Assembly (NCBI RefSeq): GCF_042140245.1
Contig: NZ_CP159483.1
Coordinates: 1,550,001-1,614,000 of the forward strand
Length of the DNA: 64,000 bases
Direction: 5' to 3'
Source of the DNA: MH13 sp042140245
GTDB lineage: Bacteria > Pseudomonadota > Alphaproteobacteria > Rhizobiales > MH13
The position numbers were made by a program, and so were the translations under genes. The notes beneath the pieces were generated by a model. It did not search any database. It saw only the letters and a program-made list of their open reading frames with translations, and was not told the origin of the DNA. This document shows, piece by piece, positions 1 to 7,802 of this stretch. Position 1 is the first letter of the stretch; each line of letters starts with the position of its first letter.

Positions 1-688
1 AAAAGTAAAATGGTGACAGGCCTATATTGCTGGCTACTCTTTCAAGCCCGCCGCGATCTGTAACCTCATGCGCCAGCGCTTCCAGCGCTCGAGAGAGTTC
101 GCGTGATGTCAGGCGGCGTTCGCGTTTGGCATCGGGCTGCATTCTGTCACTATCAACCTGTTGCAGAACTTCTGCGCACAATGACTGGACGATCTGATCG
201 CGTCCGAAACAGCCTGGACCAGTTGGCTTCATCAGAGAGTGAAAGAGGGCACGTACAACAGCGCGTAGTTTGGGGTTGTACGAGCCATTGAAGGCTGGTG
301 GTTCGGTACGGTCTGGATCGCCGCGCAGAAGATCAGCTTTGGCACGTGCCATGGCTCTGTCGGGCACCATGAACATGACCAACATTACATCGCCTTCAAA
401 ACGAAGGTTACCAGGATTGGCGTTAGGGCAATAGAACACGCCACCGGGTCTATAGTCACAAAGCGCTGACCCGATGCGATGATCGTAGGCGTTCATCGCT
501 TTGTGATGTCCCGCCAAGCAGTACTCAATAAGATGAAACTGGCTTCCAAAAGCGGTATACTCAGCATTTCCCATGCGTGTGGTAAGCATGCTGGTTTCGT
601 TTTTGCAGTCTGGTCCAAATGTGGTGGTGTCAAACCCATCGCTGCGAAATAGGGACACAAGTTCGCACTTGGTGAACAATTTTGACAT
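1..688 (-). CDS. AraC-family transcriptional regulator (3' part cut off by window edge)
   Basis: An open frame runs from an ATG at 688-686 to the window edge, about 229 codons, with no stop. The last visible part (about residue 190 onward) has the look of an AraC/XylS DNA-binding domain: a helix rich in Leu/Ala, then a segment ending in SNIGLSPFYF, the typical start of the second helix-turn-helix region (family form: ..SPFYFSR..F). The first 170 residues would be the ligand-sensing part and are not recognised. It lies upstream of the minus-strand tct transporter genes, but with a 178-base gap and its own start, so co-regulation is only a guess. The true C-terminus is outside the window. Confidence 0.75.
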   Translation of the reverse strand, partial: MSKLFTKCELVSLFRSDGFDTTTFGPDCKNETSMLTTRMGNAEYTAFGSQFHLIEYCLAGHHKAMNAYDHRIGSALCDYRPGGVFYCPNANPGNLRFEGDVMLVMFMVPDRAMARAKADLLRGDPDRTEPPAFNGSYNPKLRAVVRALFHSLMKPTGPGCFGRDQIVQSLCAEVLQQVDSDRMQPDAKRERRLTSRELSRALEALAHEVTDRGGLERVASNIGLSPFYF

Positions 689-866
689 GGTGACTTAACG
701 CACTGTTGTTAAAGCACTTCTCCCTCAAGAAATGGAAGTATCTCTAACATCGTCAACCCCTCCGTTTGAGGCTGATTGCTTTGTTTATTTCAGTGGGCAA
801 AGCGAGCATATGGAGCATCGCTTTTTTGGCCTTGATTGATCCCGCGGCGGCGCAGGCTCTTCCTAA

Positions 867-2405
867 TCAACCGCCTTCGCCGACATTGCCGTACACCTTG
901 TCCTTCATCTTGGCGATGTAGGGCGTGAGGATCGGGACGAACAAGATCAGGATCGCGATGGCGAGGATGGATGCCGTGAGCGGACGCTCCCACAGGAACG
1001 ACCAGCTGTCATCGGAGATGATCAGCGCGCGGCGCAAATTCTCTTCCATCATACCGCCCAGAATGAACCCGAGCAGCATCGGCGCCATAGGGAAGTCCAG
1101 CAATCGCAGCACCAGCGCGATGATGGCAAAAAGCACCATGAGATGGATGTCGAAGGTATTGAACGAGACGAAGTAGACGCCGATCAGTGAGAAAAAGAGG
1201 ATGTACGGCACGAGCACGGCAGACGGTAAGGCGAGCACGCGCGCGATGTAGGGGATCAGCGGCAGGTTCAGCACCAACAGCACGATATTGCCGATATACA
1301 TGGAGATGATCACCGACCAGAACACTTCCGGGTTGTCGATGAAAAGGCGGGGGCCGGGCTGGATGCCGTAGGAAAGCAGAGCGCCGAGCATGATCGCCGT
1401 GGTGCCAGACCCTGGGATGCCGAGCGTTAGCAGCGGCACGAAGGAGCCCGAACAGGCAGCGTTGTTGGCGGTTTCCGGCGCGGCAAGGCCGCGGATCGAT
1501 CCCTTGCCAAACTCTTTGCCCTTTTTCGGCCCAGCCAAGCGTTGCTCAACGCCATAGGCTAAGAAGGAGGCAATGGTGGCGCCTGCGCCGGGCAGAACGC
1601 CAATGAAGAAGCCGAGGACTGAAGAGCGCCCAACCACGGGGGCGATCTCCTTCACCTCGTCTTTTTTCAATTTCATGGAGCCGAGGTTTTTCTGCGCCTC
1701 CAGCTCTTTGGCCTGATCTGCAGCCGATTTCGGACGCAAAACGGCCATCAACGCTTCGGAGAGTGCAAAAGTTGCCATCGCTAGAAGCAGGAAGGATATG
1801 CCGTCGATGAGATCGAGCATGCCAAGCGTGAATCGTGGCACACCTTGGGCTTGATCCGTGCCGACGGTGGAAAGCATCAAGCCCAAAATGGTCATCAACA
1901 GGGCTTTGACCAGATTGCCTTTGCCGGCAAAGGCCGCGACGGCCGTCAGGCCCAGAACCATAAGGGCGAAATAGTCAGTCGACTGGAACGAAAGTGAGAC
2001 CCGCGCCAGAGCGGGTGCTGCGATCAGCAGGAAGATGGCAGCAATCGTTCCGCCAGAGAATGAGGAGTAAGCCGCGATTGCCAGCGCCTTGCCAGCATGG
2101 CCAGCTTTCGCAAGCGGATAGCCGTCAAAGGAGGAGGCCACGGTGCCAGCCACGCCTGGCGCGTTGATGAGGATCGACGAGGTCGAGCCGCCGAAGATCG
2201 CACCGTAGTAGACGCCCGCCATCAAGATGAGGCCGGTGGAGGGATCGAAGCCGTAGGTGATCGGGATCATCAGTGCGATGGCTGAGATCGGCCCGAGGCC
2301 TGGCAACATGCCGATGAAAGTTCCGGCAAAGCAGCCTACCATCACCATGAGGATGTTGATCGGCTGTGCGGCAACACCAATGCCTGAGAGAATACCGTCC
2401 AACAT
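867..2405 (-). CDS. tctA: Tripartite tricarboxylate transporter, large permease TctA
   Basis: Large membrane subunit of a TctABC secondary transporter, which moves citrate-like or other organic acids from the periplasmic binding protein across the inner membrane using an ion gradient. The 512-residue length is normal for the family (about 500). Two copies of the TctA signature can be seen, GMLPGLGP near residue 32 and GVLPGAGAT near residue 265, as expected from its internal duplication, and the protein is hydrophobic through most of its length. It follows tctB by 4 bases on the minus strand and is the last gene of tctCBA. The substrate cannot be told from sequence. Confidence 0.93.
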   Translation of the reverse strand: MLDGILSGIGVAAQPINILMVMVGCFAGTFIGMLPGLGPISAIALMIPITYGFDPSTGLILMAGVYYGAIFGGSTSSILINAPGVAGTVASSFDGYPLAKAGHAGKALAIAAYSSFSGGTIAAIFLLIAAPALARVSLSFQSTDYFALMVLGLTAVAAFAGKGNLVKALLMTILGLMLSTVGTDQAQGVPRFTLGMLDLIDGISFLLLAMATFALSEALMAVLRPKSAADQAKELEAQKNLGSMKLKKDEVKEIAPVVGRSSVLGFFIGVLPGAGATIASFLAYGVEQRLAGPKKGKEFGKGSIRGLAAPETANNAACSGSFVPLLTLGIPGSGTTAIMLGALLSYGIQPGPRLFIDNPEVFWSVIISMYIGNIVLLVLNLPLIPYIARVLALPSAVLVPYILFFSLIGVYFVSFNTFDIHLMVLFAIIALVLRLLDFPMAPMLLGFILGGMMEENLRRALIISDDSWSFLWERPLTASILAIAILILFVPILTPYIAKMKDKVYGNVGEGG

Positions 2406-2409
2406 ATCG

Positions 2410-2859
2410 TTACCTCAAAAACTCAGGGAAGGGGGCAACGAACACATCCAACCCCTGTGTCATCAAAAGCCAGAAGCCAATAACCACCGGGATGGACGCG
2501 CCGACGAGCACAAGCCAGCGCCGCTCGCCCATCACCCAGAAGCCGCCCATCAGGAAGATGCTGGTGGAGATGAGGAAGCCCAGGGCGCGTACGGTGAGGC
2601 CGTAAAAGATCATCAGGCCACACAGCAGCGCGACGCGCTTAAACGTCATGCCTGAGGTATCAACAGGGCGATCATCACCGGGCTTGATCAGCAAAAACAC
2701 CGCCAACAGGATGCCGGCAAAGGTGAGAAACTGCGGCGCGGTGCGCGCATGAAAAGCTTGATTGAGCTGAAACGGCAGCAGTGTGATGTTCGTGCTGAGA
2801 TAGCCATAGGCCACAAAGAAAACGAGCAGCAGCAAAGCGCCTACGCGGTCACGCGACAT
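2410..2859 (-). CDS. tctB: Tripartite tricarboxylate transporter, small permease TctB
   Basis: Small membrane subunit of the TctABC transporter, 149 residues with four hydrophobic stretches (near residues 8-25, 38-55, 75-110 and 120-140), the usual TctB pattern. The frame is open from a TTG at 2883, but the ATG at 2859 sits just behind a GGGGAT ribosome-binding sequence and gives the normal family N-terminus (MSRDRVGALL), so it is chosen. It lies between tctC (upstream, separated by a hairpin) and tctA (4 bases downstream). TctB proteins are poorly conserved; the call rests on topology and position as much as on sequence. Confidence 0.88.
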   Translation of the reverse strand: MSRDRVGALLLLVFFVAYGYLSTNITLLPFQLNQAFHARTAPQFLTFAGILLAVFLLIKPGDDRPVDTSGMTFKRVALLCGLMIFYGLTVRALGFLISTSIFLMGGFWVMGERRWLVLVGASIPVVIGFWLLMTQGLDVFVAPFPEFLR

Positions 2860-2896
2860 GAGATCCCCAAAACCCCAGACCAAGAGTTAGATCAAG

Positions 2897-2929
2897 AAAA
2901 AGGCGCCAGGATCTTATCCCGACGCCTTC
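2897..2929 (-). terminator. Attenuator-like hairpin between tctC and tctB
   Basis: Read on the minus strand, AAGGCG pairs with CGCCTT (2923-2928 with 2900-2905), with an inner GGGAT/ATCC pairing, followed by a short run of T (complement of 2897-2901). It lies in the 83-base gap between the binding-protein gene and the permease genes of one operon. A partial terminator here would let tctC be expressed above tctBA, the stoichiometry such systems need. The T run is short, so partial rather than full termination is inferred. Confidence 0.6.
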
Positions 2930-2942
2930 TGTTTTTACGCGA

Positions 2943-3932
2943 TCAAAGGAAGCCAAGCTCGCGCATCAGATCGCCGATCACCTGCTCCTGCTCTTCCAGG
3001 AAGCTGGTGAACTCATCGCCTGGATTGAAGATTTCAACCCAACCGTTGCGGTCACGCACTTCCGCCCATTCTGGCGTATCGTACATGGCAGCCAGCTTGT
3101 TTTGGTAGGCTTGTGACAGTTCATCAGACAGGCCTGGTGCGCCGAAGAAGCCGCGCCAGTTGACGAACTCAGCTCCCGGAGCGCCTGCGCTATCGCAGGT
3201 TGGAGCATCGGGTGCTGCAGCCACGGGCTCAAGCGAGGTTACGCAGAGAATGCGCACCTGATCCTGACGGGCCATTTCAACCGCTTCTGAGAAGCCGGTG
3301 GACAGTGCCTGTGCTTCGCCTGACAGGAGACCTGCCATGGCATCGCCGCCAGCGTCATAAGGAATGTACTTCACTTCGGTTGGATCACCACCAGCAGCAC
3401 GCATTACTAGCGCGGCCACCAGATGGTCCATGCCACCGGCCACCGAGCCGCCTGCAATGCCGACAGAGCGTGGGTCTGAGTTGTAGTCTGCCAGCAGCTC
3501 CTCAAACGACTGGTACTCAGAGTCGTTGTGCACAACGATCGCTGCGTAGTCGCCAATCGTGCCGGCAACTGGTGTCAGGTCACGGAAGGATTGTGGGAAA
3601 ACGCCCTGCAAAGAACGGATCACGATGGGTGTGGAATTTACCATCAACGTGCCTTCTTGCTGCTCGGCTGTCTCGATCAGGTGGGCAATCGCCACACCGC
3701 CGCCGCCGCCGGACATGTTTTCATAAGACGCTGATTCCAGAAGGCCGGCATTGGTCAGTGCCTCGCCGGTACCGCGCGCTGTACCATCCCAGCCCCCGCC
3801 GGCGCCGCCAGGCACAAGGAAGTGCAGCTCGGTAACCACGTGATGGTCGGCCTGTGCAGCCGTGAACGCCCCACCGGCGAGCATGGCAGCAGCAGCCGTT
3901 CCCAAAAGGGCCCGTTTCAAAGATTTGGTCAT
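2943..3932 (-). CDS. tctC: Tripartite tricarboxylate transporter, periplasmic binding protein TctC
   Basis: Periplasmic solute-binding protein of the Tct system, 329 residues. Residues 1-28 form a Sec signal peptide (basic start, hydrophobic Ala/Gly core, AQA-D cleavage). The mature part has family features: LHFLVPGGAGGGWDGTAR near the N-terminus, which forms the ligand-holding loop, and GGSVAGGMDHL near residue 155. The ATG follows a GGGAGAAG ribosome-binding site. First gene of tctCBA on the minus strand; a hairpin separates it from tctB. TctC/Bug proteins bind citrate, other carboxylates or aromatic acids; the ligand here is not predictable. Confidence 0.93.
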   Translation of the reverse strand: MTKSLKRALLGTAAAAMLAGGAFTAAQADHHVVTELHFLVPGGAGGGWDGTARGTGEALTNAGLLESASYENMSGGGGGVAIAHLIETAEQQEGTLMVNSTPIVIRSLQGVFPQSFRDLTPVAGTIGDYAAIVVHNDSEYQSFEELLADYNSDPRSVGIAGGSVAGGMDHLVAALVMRAAGGDPTEVKYIPYDAGGDAMAGLLSGEAQALSTGFSEAVEMARQDQVRILCVTSLEPVAAAPDAPTCDSAGAPGAEFVNWRGFFGAPGLSDELSQAYQNKLAAMYDTPEWAEVRDRNGWVEIFNPGDEFTSFLEEQEQVIGDLMRELGFL

Positions 3933-4245
3933 GTGTCTTCTCCCAAAGAACCGTATTTTAGCGCGGCTTTGTCCGCGTCTTGCTTAAGCCCGTTCTGCGG
4001 ACTTCACGTTACTAGGGCACAGGCCGACGGGCTTGTCACGCCTCTTTTCGACTGGGCCCCAGATTTTTGCAACTGGTTGCAAAAACCGTTGAGCGCATCG
4101 CGTTCAACTGCCTTTGCCTGTCATTGCATTAGTAAACATTAAAACAGAGGGGGCTAATTAACCATCATGAAACCGGTTCGATGTGAAAGTACAGATAGAA
4201 AATAAGTTTAGAGCCACAACAAAAGCCATGAAAAGGGCATGCTCC
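3933..4245. other. Intergenic region between divergent tctC and BLUF genes
   Basis: About 313 bases with no supported gene. It must hold the promoter of tctC (minus) and of the BLUF gene (plus). The right part is AT-rich (4120-4205). It contains a 12-codon frame at 4167-4205 (starting MKPVRC) preceded by AGAGGGGG, a good ribosome-binding sequence; whether it is translated is unknown. No terminator, no tRNA and no obvious long dyad were seen. Confidence 0.5.
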
Positions 4246-4689
4246 ATGGATCTTACAGGCCTCACTTATGTCAGTATTCGCCGTCCTTCACGTCATACTG
4301 ATCCACAGGAAGACTTGAACAGAATTCAAGAAGCATCACGTCTAAACAACCAAAGGTTGAATATAACTGGTGTGTTGTTGTGTACTCCGAACCACTACAT
4401 CCAATTCCTTGAGGGAGAGGAAAAGGTGGTGATGGACCTGTTTGCCAAGATTGAGAAGGACAAGGGTCACTACAATGTAAAGTTGCGCCACTCTGCCGTT
4501 GTTGATCAGCGCCAGTTCCCTGATTGGGCGATGAATGTGGTCAGCATCGATTCCATCAATCAGGCGCTTTATGGCATTCAAGACACCAGCTCAGACGTGA
4601 ACCCCTATCACTTGAGCAGTGACGTTTTGTTTGGTCTGCTGTCTTCGGGGGCCAAGCAAACGCTCATTGCGCAGACTGAAGTGGCATAG
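4246..4689 (+). CDS. BLUF-domain blue-light sensor (stand-alone)
   Basis: BLUF proteins bind FAD and change conformation in blue light. Residues 1-95 show the fold: beta1 with the flavin-contacting Tyr (TGLTYVS), helix 1 with the Asn of RLNNQRLNITGVL that hydrogen-bonds the flavin, QFLEG with the conserved Gln, and a Trp/Met segment (DWAMNVVSID). About 50 residues follow, too short for a GGDEF, EAL or cyclase output, so it is a short BLUF protein that must signal through a partner or by oligomerising. The frame is open from 4183, but the ATG at 4246 has AAAAGGG 8 bases before it and matches the family N-terminus. It stands between tctC and a LysR gene, neither an obvious partner. Confidence 0.88.
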   Translation: MDLTGLTYVSIRRPSRHTDPQEDLNRIQEASRLNNQRLNITGVLLCTPNHYIQFLEGEEKVVMDLFAKIEKDKGHYNVKLRHSAVVDQRQFPDWAMNVVSIDSINQALYGIQDTSSDVNPYHLSSDVLFGLLSSGAKQTLIAQTEVA

Positions 4690-4712
4690 TCTCAGCCACC
4701 GAAGAGCGATGG

Positions 4713-4766
4713 AAAGTCTCGTGCTTCTGTCCTAAATCAGGAGCATGATTCAGTTGGCGAGACTTT
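4713..4766. promoter_or_regulatory. 9-bp inverted repeat just upstream of the LysR gene
   Basis: AAAGTCTCG at 4713-4721 is the exact reverse complement of CGAGACTTT at 4758-4766, which ends one base before the ATG at 4768. The spacing is 36 bases. In RNA the right arm would cover the region where the ribosome binds; as DNA it could be an operator for the LysR protein itself. Both are inference; only the repeat is seen. Confidence 0.4.
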
Positions 4767-4767
4767 C

Positions 4768-5670
4768 ATGGACACACTAACCCGTATGCGCTCCTTCGTG
4801 GATGTTGTCCGTGAGGGCGGCTATTCAGCAGCAGCGCGCGCGACGGGGCGGTCGAAAGCCATCCTTTCCAAGGATGTGCGCGAGTTAGAAGACTTCCTGG
4901 GCGTTCGTTTGCTCACCCGCACGACCCGTTCGGTGGCCGTGACTGAGGCTGGGCAGACTTATTTTGATGAAGCGCTCGACCTGTTGTCAGGCATTGACGG
5001 ATTGCAAGAGCGTATGCGTGAGCAGGGCGATACGCCACGCGGACCGCTGCGCATATCGGCTCCTCGGACCCATTCGGAGGGATTGCTCGGCGAAACGATC
5101 ATGGCCTTCGCTGCAGCTTATCCAAGTGTTCAGCTGGACGTGGTTTTTGAGGACCGTTTTATCGATATGGTGGCGGAGCGTTTTGATGTTGCCATTCGCA
5201 TCTCCGAGCTCGCCGACTCCAGCCTGATTGCCCGCAAGCTCTCTCCCTATCGCGTTGTGGTGTGTGCAGCGCCCGAGGTTTTGGCTGAGCATGGTACACC
5301 GAACGCGCTTGAAGATATGGGACGTTTGCCGACCATTGCCGACAGCAATCATCGGGTAAAGCGTGCCTACACGTTCGACACGCCTGAGGGGCGGCGCTCC
5401 GTTCGCATCGATCCGGTCATCAGCATCAATGCGCCACACGCCATCCGTATGGCGGCTTTGGCAGGTCTTGGATTCTGCCAAGTGCCGTATCTCACCGTGC
5501 AAGACGATATCAAAGCCGGGCGTTTGGTGCCGGTGTTGGAAGAGTATGAGCTGAAGGGCGTGGGCATCTACGCCGTTTACGCTGAACGGCGCCACATGAC
5601 GCAGAAGTTGCGAGCGTTCATCGATTTTTTGGCTGATCAGTTTGCCAACCGCGCCAGTGACTGCATCTAG
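4768..5670 (+). CDS. LysR-family transcriptional regulator
   Basis: 300 residues, the standard LTTR length. Residues 1-60 form the winged helix-turn-helix (DTLTRMRSFVDVVREGGYSA then SKAILSKDVRELEDFLGVRL), and residues about 90-295 form the periplasmic-binding-like effector domain (PRGPLRISAPRTHSEGLL is the usual linker). It belongs to the CrgA/AaeR-like group in which the regulator often controls a divergent gene, but here the neighbours are a same-strand BLUF gene upstream and a convergent Rrf2 gene downstream, so its target is not evident. The gene ends 12 bases before the Rrf2 stop codon. Confidence 0.92.
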   Translation: MDTLTRMRSFVDVVREGGYSAAARATGRSKAILSKDVRELEDFLGVRLLTRTTRSVAVTEAGQTYFDEALDLLSGIDGLQERMREQGDTPRGPLRISAPRTHSEGLLGETIMAFAAAYPSVQLDVVFEDRFIDMVAERFDVAIRISELADSSLIARKLSPYRVVVCAAPEVLAEHGTPNALEDMGRLPTIADSNHRVKRAYTFDTPEGRRSVRIDPVISINAPHAIRMAALAGLGFCQVPYLTVQDDIKAGRLVPVLEEYELKGVGIYAVYAERRHMTQKLRAFIDFLADQFANRASDCI

Positions 5671-5682
5671 AAAGATCGGCGG

Positions 5683-6102
5683 CTATGTGTTTGCCTGGTT
5701 GGCGATTTTCGACAGATCCGTCGCCCTTAGCTTCTCAACCAAGACCTGTTCGGCCTCGTTAAGGGCGCCTTCAACCTCCTCGCGCACGGCCCGCTCGATC
5801 AAACAGGTGGCGGGATTCTCTTCGCCTTTGATGTCTTGGCGCATGAACCGCTCACCAAGTGCCAGGTAGATATCGGCCAGCGTGATCTCTTCGGCTGGTC
5901 GCGCGAGCTTCCAACCTCCTGCGTGCCCCTTTTCTGACACCACCAATCCCGCTTTGCGCAGCAAGCCAAGAACGCGCCGCACCACCACATCATTGGTGTC
6001 ATTGTGGCGGGCGATGGTCGCCGATGTGCGCGGCTCGTCTTGGTCAATGGCCAAATGACCAAGCGTGTGAAGTGCCAAAGAGAGTTTGCTGTTTCGTTTC
6101 AT
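5683..6102 (-). CDS. Rrf2-family transcriptional regulator
   Basis: 139 residues with the Rrf2 winged-helix layout: KLSLALHTLGHLA at the start, a recognition region (TSATIARHNDTNDVVVRRVL), then the glycine-rich wing (KGHAGGWKLARP) and a dimerisation helix. The cluster-binding three-Cys motif of IscR/NsrR is absent (one Cys only, in NPATCLIE), so it is likely a cluster-free YwnA-like member. The ATG at 6102 is chosen because family similarity begins there; the frame is open further upstream only through the divergent gene. It is divergent from an EamA exporter, with a dyad in between, so it probably regulates that exporter and itself. Confidence 0.87.
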   Translation of the reverse strand: MKRNSKLSLALHTLGHLAIDQDEPRTSATIARHNDTNDVVVRRVLGLLRKAGLVVSEKGHAGGWKLARPAEEITLADIYLALGERFMRQDIKGEENPATCLIERAVREEVEGALNEAEQVLVEKLRATDLSKIANQANT

Positions 6103-6119
6103 GTAACTTATATGGTTAC
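6103..6119. promoter_or_regulatory. Probable Rrf2 operator in divergent promoter
   Basis: GTAAC at 6103-6107 is matched by GTTAC at 6115-6119, with an AT-rich 7-base centre containing TTATAT. It lies in the 55-base gap between the Rrf2 gene and the EamA gene, directly against the Rrf2 start codon. Rrf2 proteins bind such short dyads. Assignment is by position and symmetry. Confidence 0.5.
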
Positions 6120-6157
6120 GAGATTCGCTTTCTCCCTCCTTAGCATGAGATGCAACC

Positions 6158-7063
6158 ATGACCCACCGCGCCAATGATGCGTTGACATTGCCTGTTTTGG
6201 GCGCTCTTTTTGCCTTCAGCGCGGGCCCAGTCGGTTTGGTCGTCCAGAAGTATCTGGTCACATCCTTCGAACCACCGATCATTGTCCTCATCCAAATGAC
6301 CGTTGGTGCGCTGGTTCTCTGGGTTGCTCGGTTTTTCTTCCCCAAAGTCTCTCTTCCACCCTCAGCCTATGCCAAGGGGTTGGCGCTAGGCGCGGTTCAG
6401 CCGGGATTGCTGATGATTATCCTCACCAATGCGGGGGCTCATTTGGACAGCGTGACATTTGTACTGTTGGCGGCACTGATGCCTGGTGTGGTGGCGCTTA
6501 TGGGGCGGCTTTTTCTCAAAGAGACGCTGAGCATCTGGGTGGTGATTGGCCTTCTGGTCAGCTTTGCTGGGATGCTTCTGTTGGTGATTGTGCGCGAAAG
6601 AACGGGGGCCAATCAGCCGCTGGGTTTCGTGTTGGCGGGCATAGGACTTTTGATCGGTGCAGGCGGCATGACCATTGGCCGCGCGATCAACACTAGCGCC
6701 ACGATGCCTTGGTTTGTCTTAGCCCCATTGCAGGTGACCGGTGCGTGTGCGGCCGCGTGGGTTGTTGCGCTGGTGGTTGGATCCGACCTGCCCACAGCTG
6801 TCACATCGCCCCAGCTGATAGCGTTTGCTTATCTTGGACTTGGTATGACGGCGATCAGCTATTTCACGTTCAATTTTGCGTTGTCACGCTTGCCTGTTGT
6901 CCATGTTGGGCTCATTGCAGCGGCTGGCCCTGGGGTTGGAACTGTTGCTGCGGCGCTTATCTTCGGCCAAACGCTGGAACTTGCCGCGTTTGTGGGTATC
7001 AGTGTGGTTTTGCTGGGCGCAGCCCTGCCTGCCCTTCATGGTCTTTTGCGTGGCGGGGCTTAG
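6158..7063 (+). CDS. EamA/DMT-family transporter
   Basis: 301 residues with about ten hydrophobic segments arranged as two EamA repeats (roughly residues 8-140 and 155-295), the usual drug/metabolite exporter build. Gly/Pro-containing membrane helices such as LGLGMTAISYFTFNFALSRLPVVH in the second repeat are typical; the piece quoted is a hydrophobic helix and the family's conserved turn. It is divergent from an Rrf2 regulator and 43 bases upstream of the DUF1007/NicO pair, so the three may be one transcript. Exporters of this family move amino acids, nucleotides or other small metabolites; the substrate here is unknown. Confidence 0.9.
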   Translation: MTHRANDALTLPVLGALFAFSAGPVGLVVQKYLVTSFEPPIIVLIQMTVGALVLWVARFFFPKVSLPPSAYAKGLALGAVQPGLLMIILTNAGAHLDSVTFVLLAALMPGVVALMGRLFLKETLSIWVVIGLLVSFAGMLLLVIVRERTGANQPLGFVLAGIGLLIGAGGMTIGRAINTSATMPWFVLAPLQVTGACAAAWVVALVVGSDLPTAVTSPQLIAFAYLGLGMTAISYFTFNFALSRLPVVHVGLIAAAGPGVGTVAAALIFGQTLELAAFVGISVVLLGAALPALHGLLRGGA

Positions 7064-7106
7064 AGCGCCATACTTGTGCCAAGCTTAGAATCAAAAGGCA
7101 CCCGTG

Positions 7107-7802
7107 ATGAACGGCACTGCATTCTTTCACGGGGTCGCTGCCCCACTTGTTGCGTTGTTGATGCTGCTAGGCGCAATGCCCGCTTTGGCACACCCACACG
7201 TGTGGGTGGATGCGGCAGCTGAAGTGGTGTTCGACGATGCAGGGGCCATCACGGCGATCCGTCACGCGTGGCGGTTCGATGAAGCGTTTTCTTCCTATCT
7301 GATGCTTGGTCTTGATACCAATGGCGACGGCGAATACTCGCGCGAGGAAACCGCTGAGCTGGCTGAGGTGAATGTCACGTCTCTGGCTGATTTTCATTTT
7401 TTCACTAGTATGGCTGGTGCCGCCACCACGGACCGAATTGGCGACCTTTACTCCGAAACTTTCGGCCCACCTGAAGACTATTATCTTGAGCATGATGGGG
7501 TGCACACGACACTCCATTTCACCCTGCCGTTGGAGGCCACAGTAGACGCAGCGGCTCATGACTTGGTGATTTTGGACATTTTCGATCCGGAGTATTTTGT
7601 GGCCTTCTCCTTGGTTGAGAACAATCCTATTCAGATGGCCAACGCCCCGATGGGATGCGCTCTTTCCGTTGATGAACCTCCGCCGTTGGATGATAGCTAT
7701 GCGAGCATTCTTTCGCTCATCCCGGCTGATGAAGCCGTGCCGGAGGAGTTGCTATCGGTGACAGAGCAATTGGCCAATCGGGCACGGATCGTCTGCACAT
7801 GA
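7107..7802 (+). CDS. DUF1007 periplasmic protein (metal-transport associated)
   Basis: 231 residues with a signal peptide (about residues 1-29, ending MPALAHPH). The mature protein starts with HPHVWVDA, the DUF1007 signature whose His residues may bind metal. It also has a DTNGDGEYSREE segment near residue 70 that looks like an EF-hand-type Asp loop. The GTG at 7104 is also possible, but the ATG at 7107 is better spaced from AAAAGG. Its stop overlaps the next start (ATGA, 7799-7802), so it is translationally coupled to the NicO transporter; DUF1007 genes are commonly found beside such transporters. A role as periplasmic metal donor is inferred. Confidence 0.85.
   Translation: MNGTAFFHGVAAPLVALLMLLGAMPALAHPHVWVDAAAEVVFDDAGAITAIRHAWRFDEAFSSYLMLGLDTNGDGEYSREETAELAEVNVTSLADFHFFTSMAGAATTDRIGDLYSETFGPPEDYYLEHDGVHTTLHFTLPLEATVDAAAHDLVILDIFDPEYFVAFSLVENNPIQMANAPMGCALSVDEPPPLDDSYASILSLIPADEAVPEELLSVTEQLANRARIVCT

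Noticed and set aside
103..291. 62-codon plus-strand frame at the window start
   Set aside because: Mirror of the minus-strand AraC-type gene, which accounts for this stretch.
3200..3835. 211-codon plus-strand frame opposite tctC
   Set aside because: Arg/Pro/Ser-rich mirror of the tctC reading frame, with no known domain.
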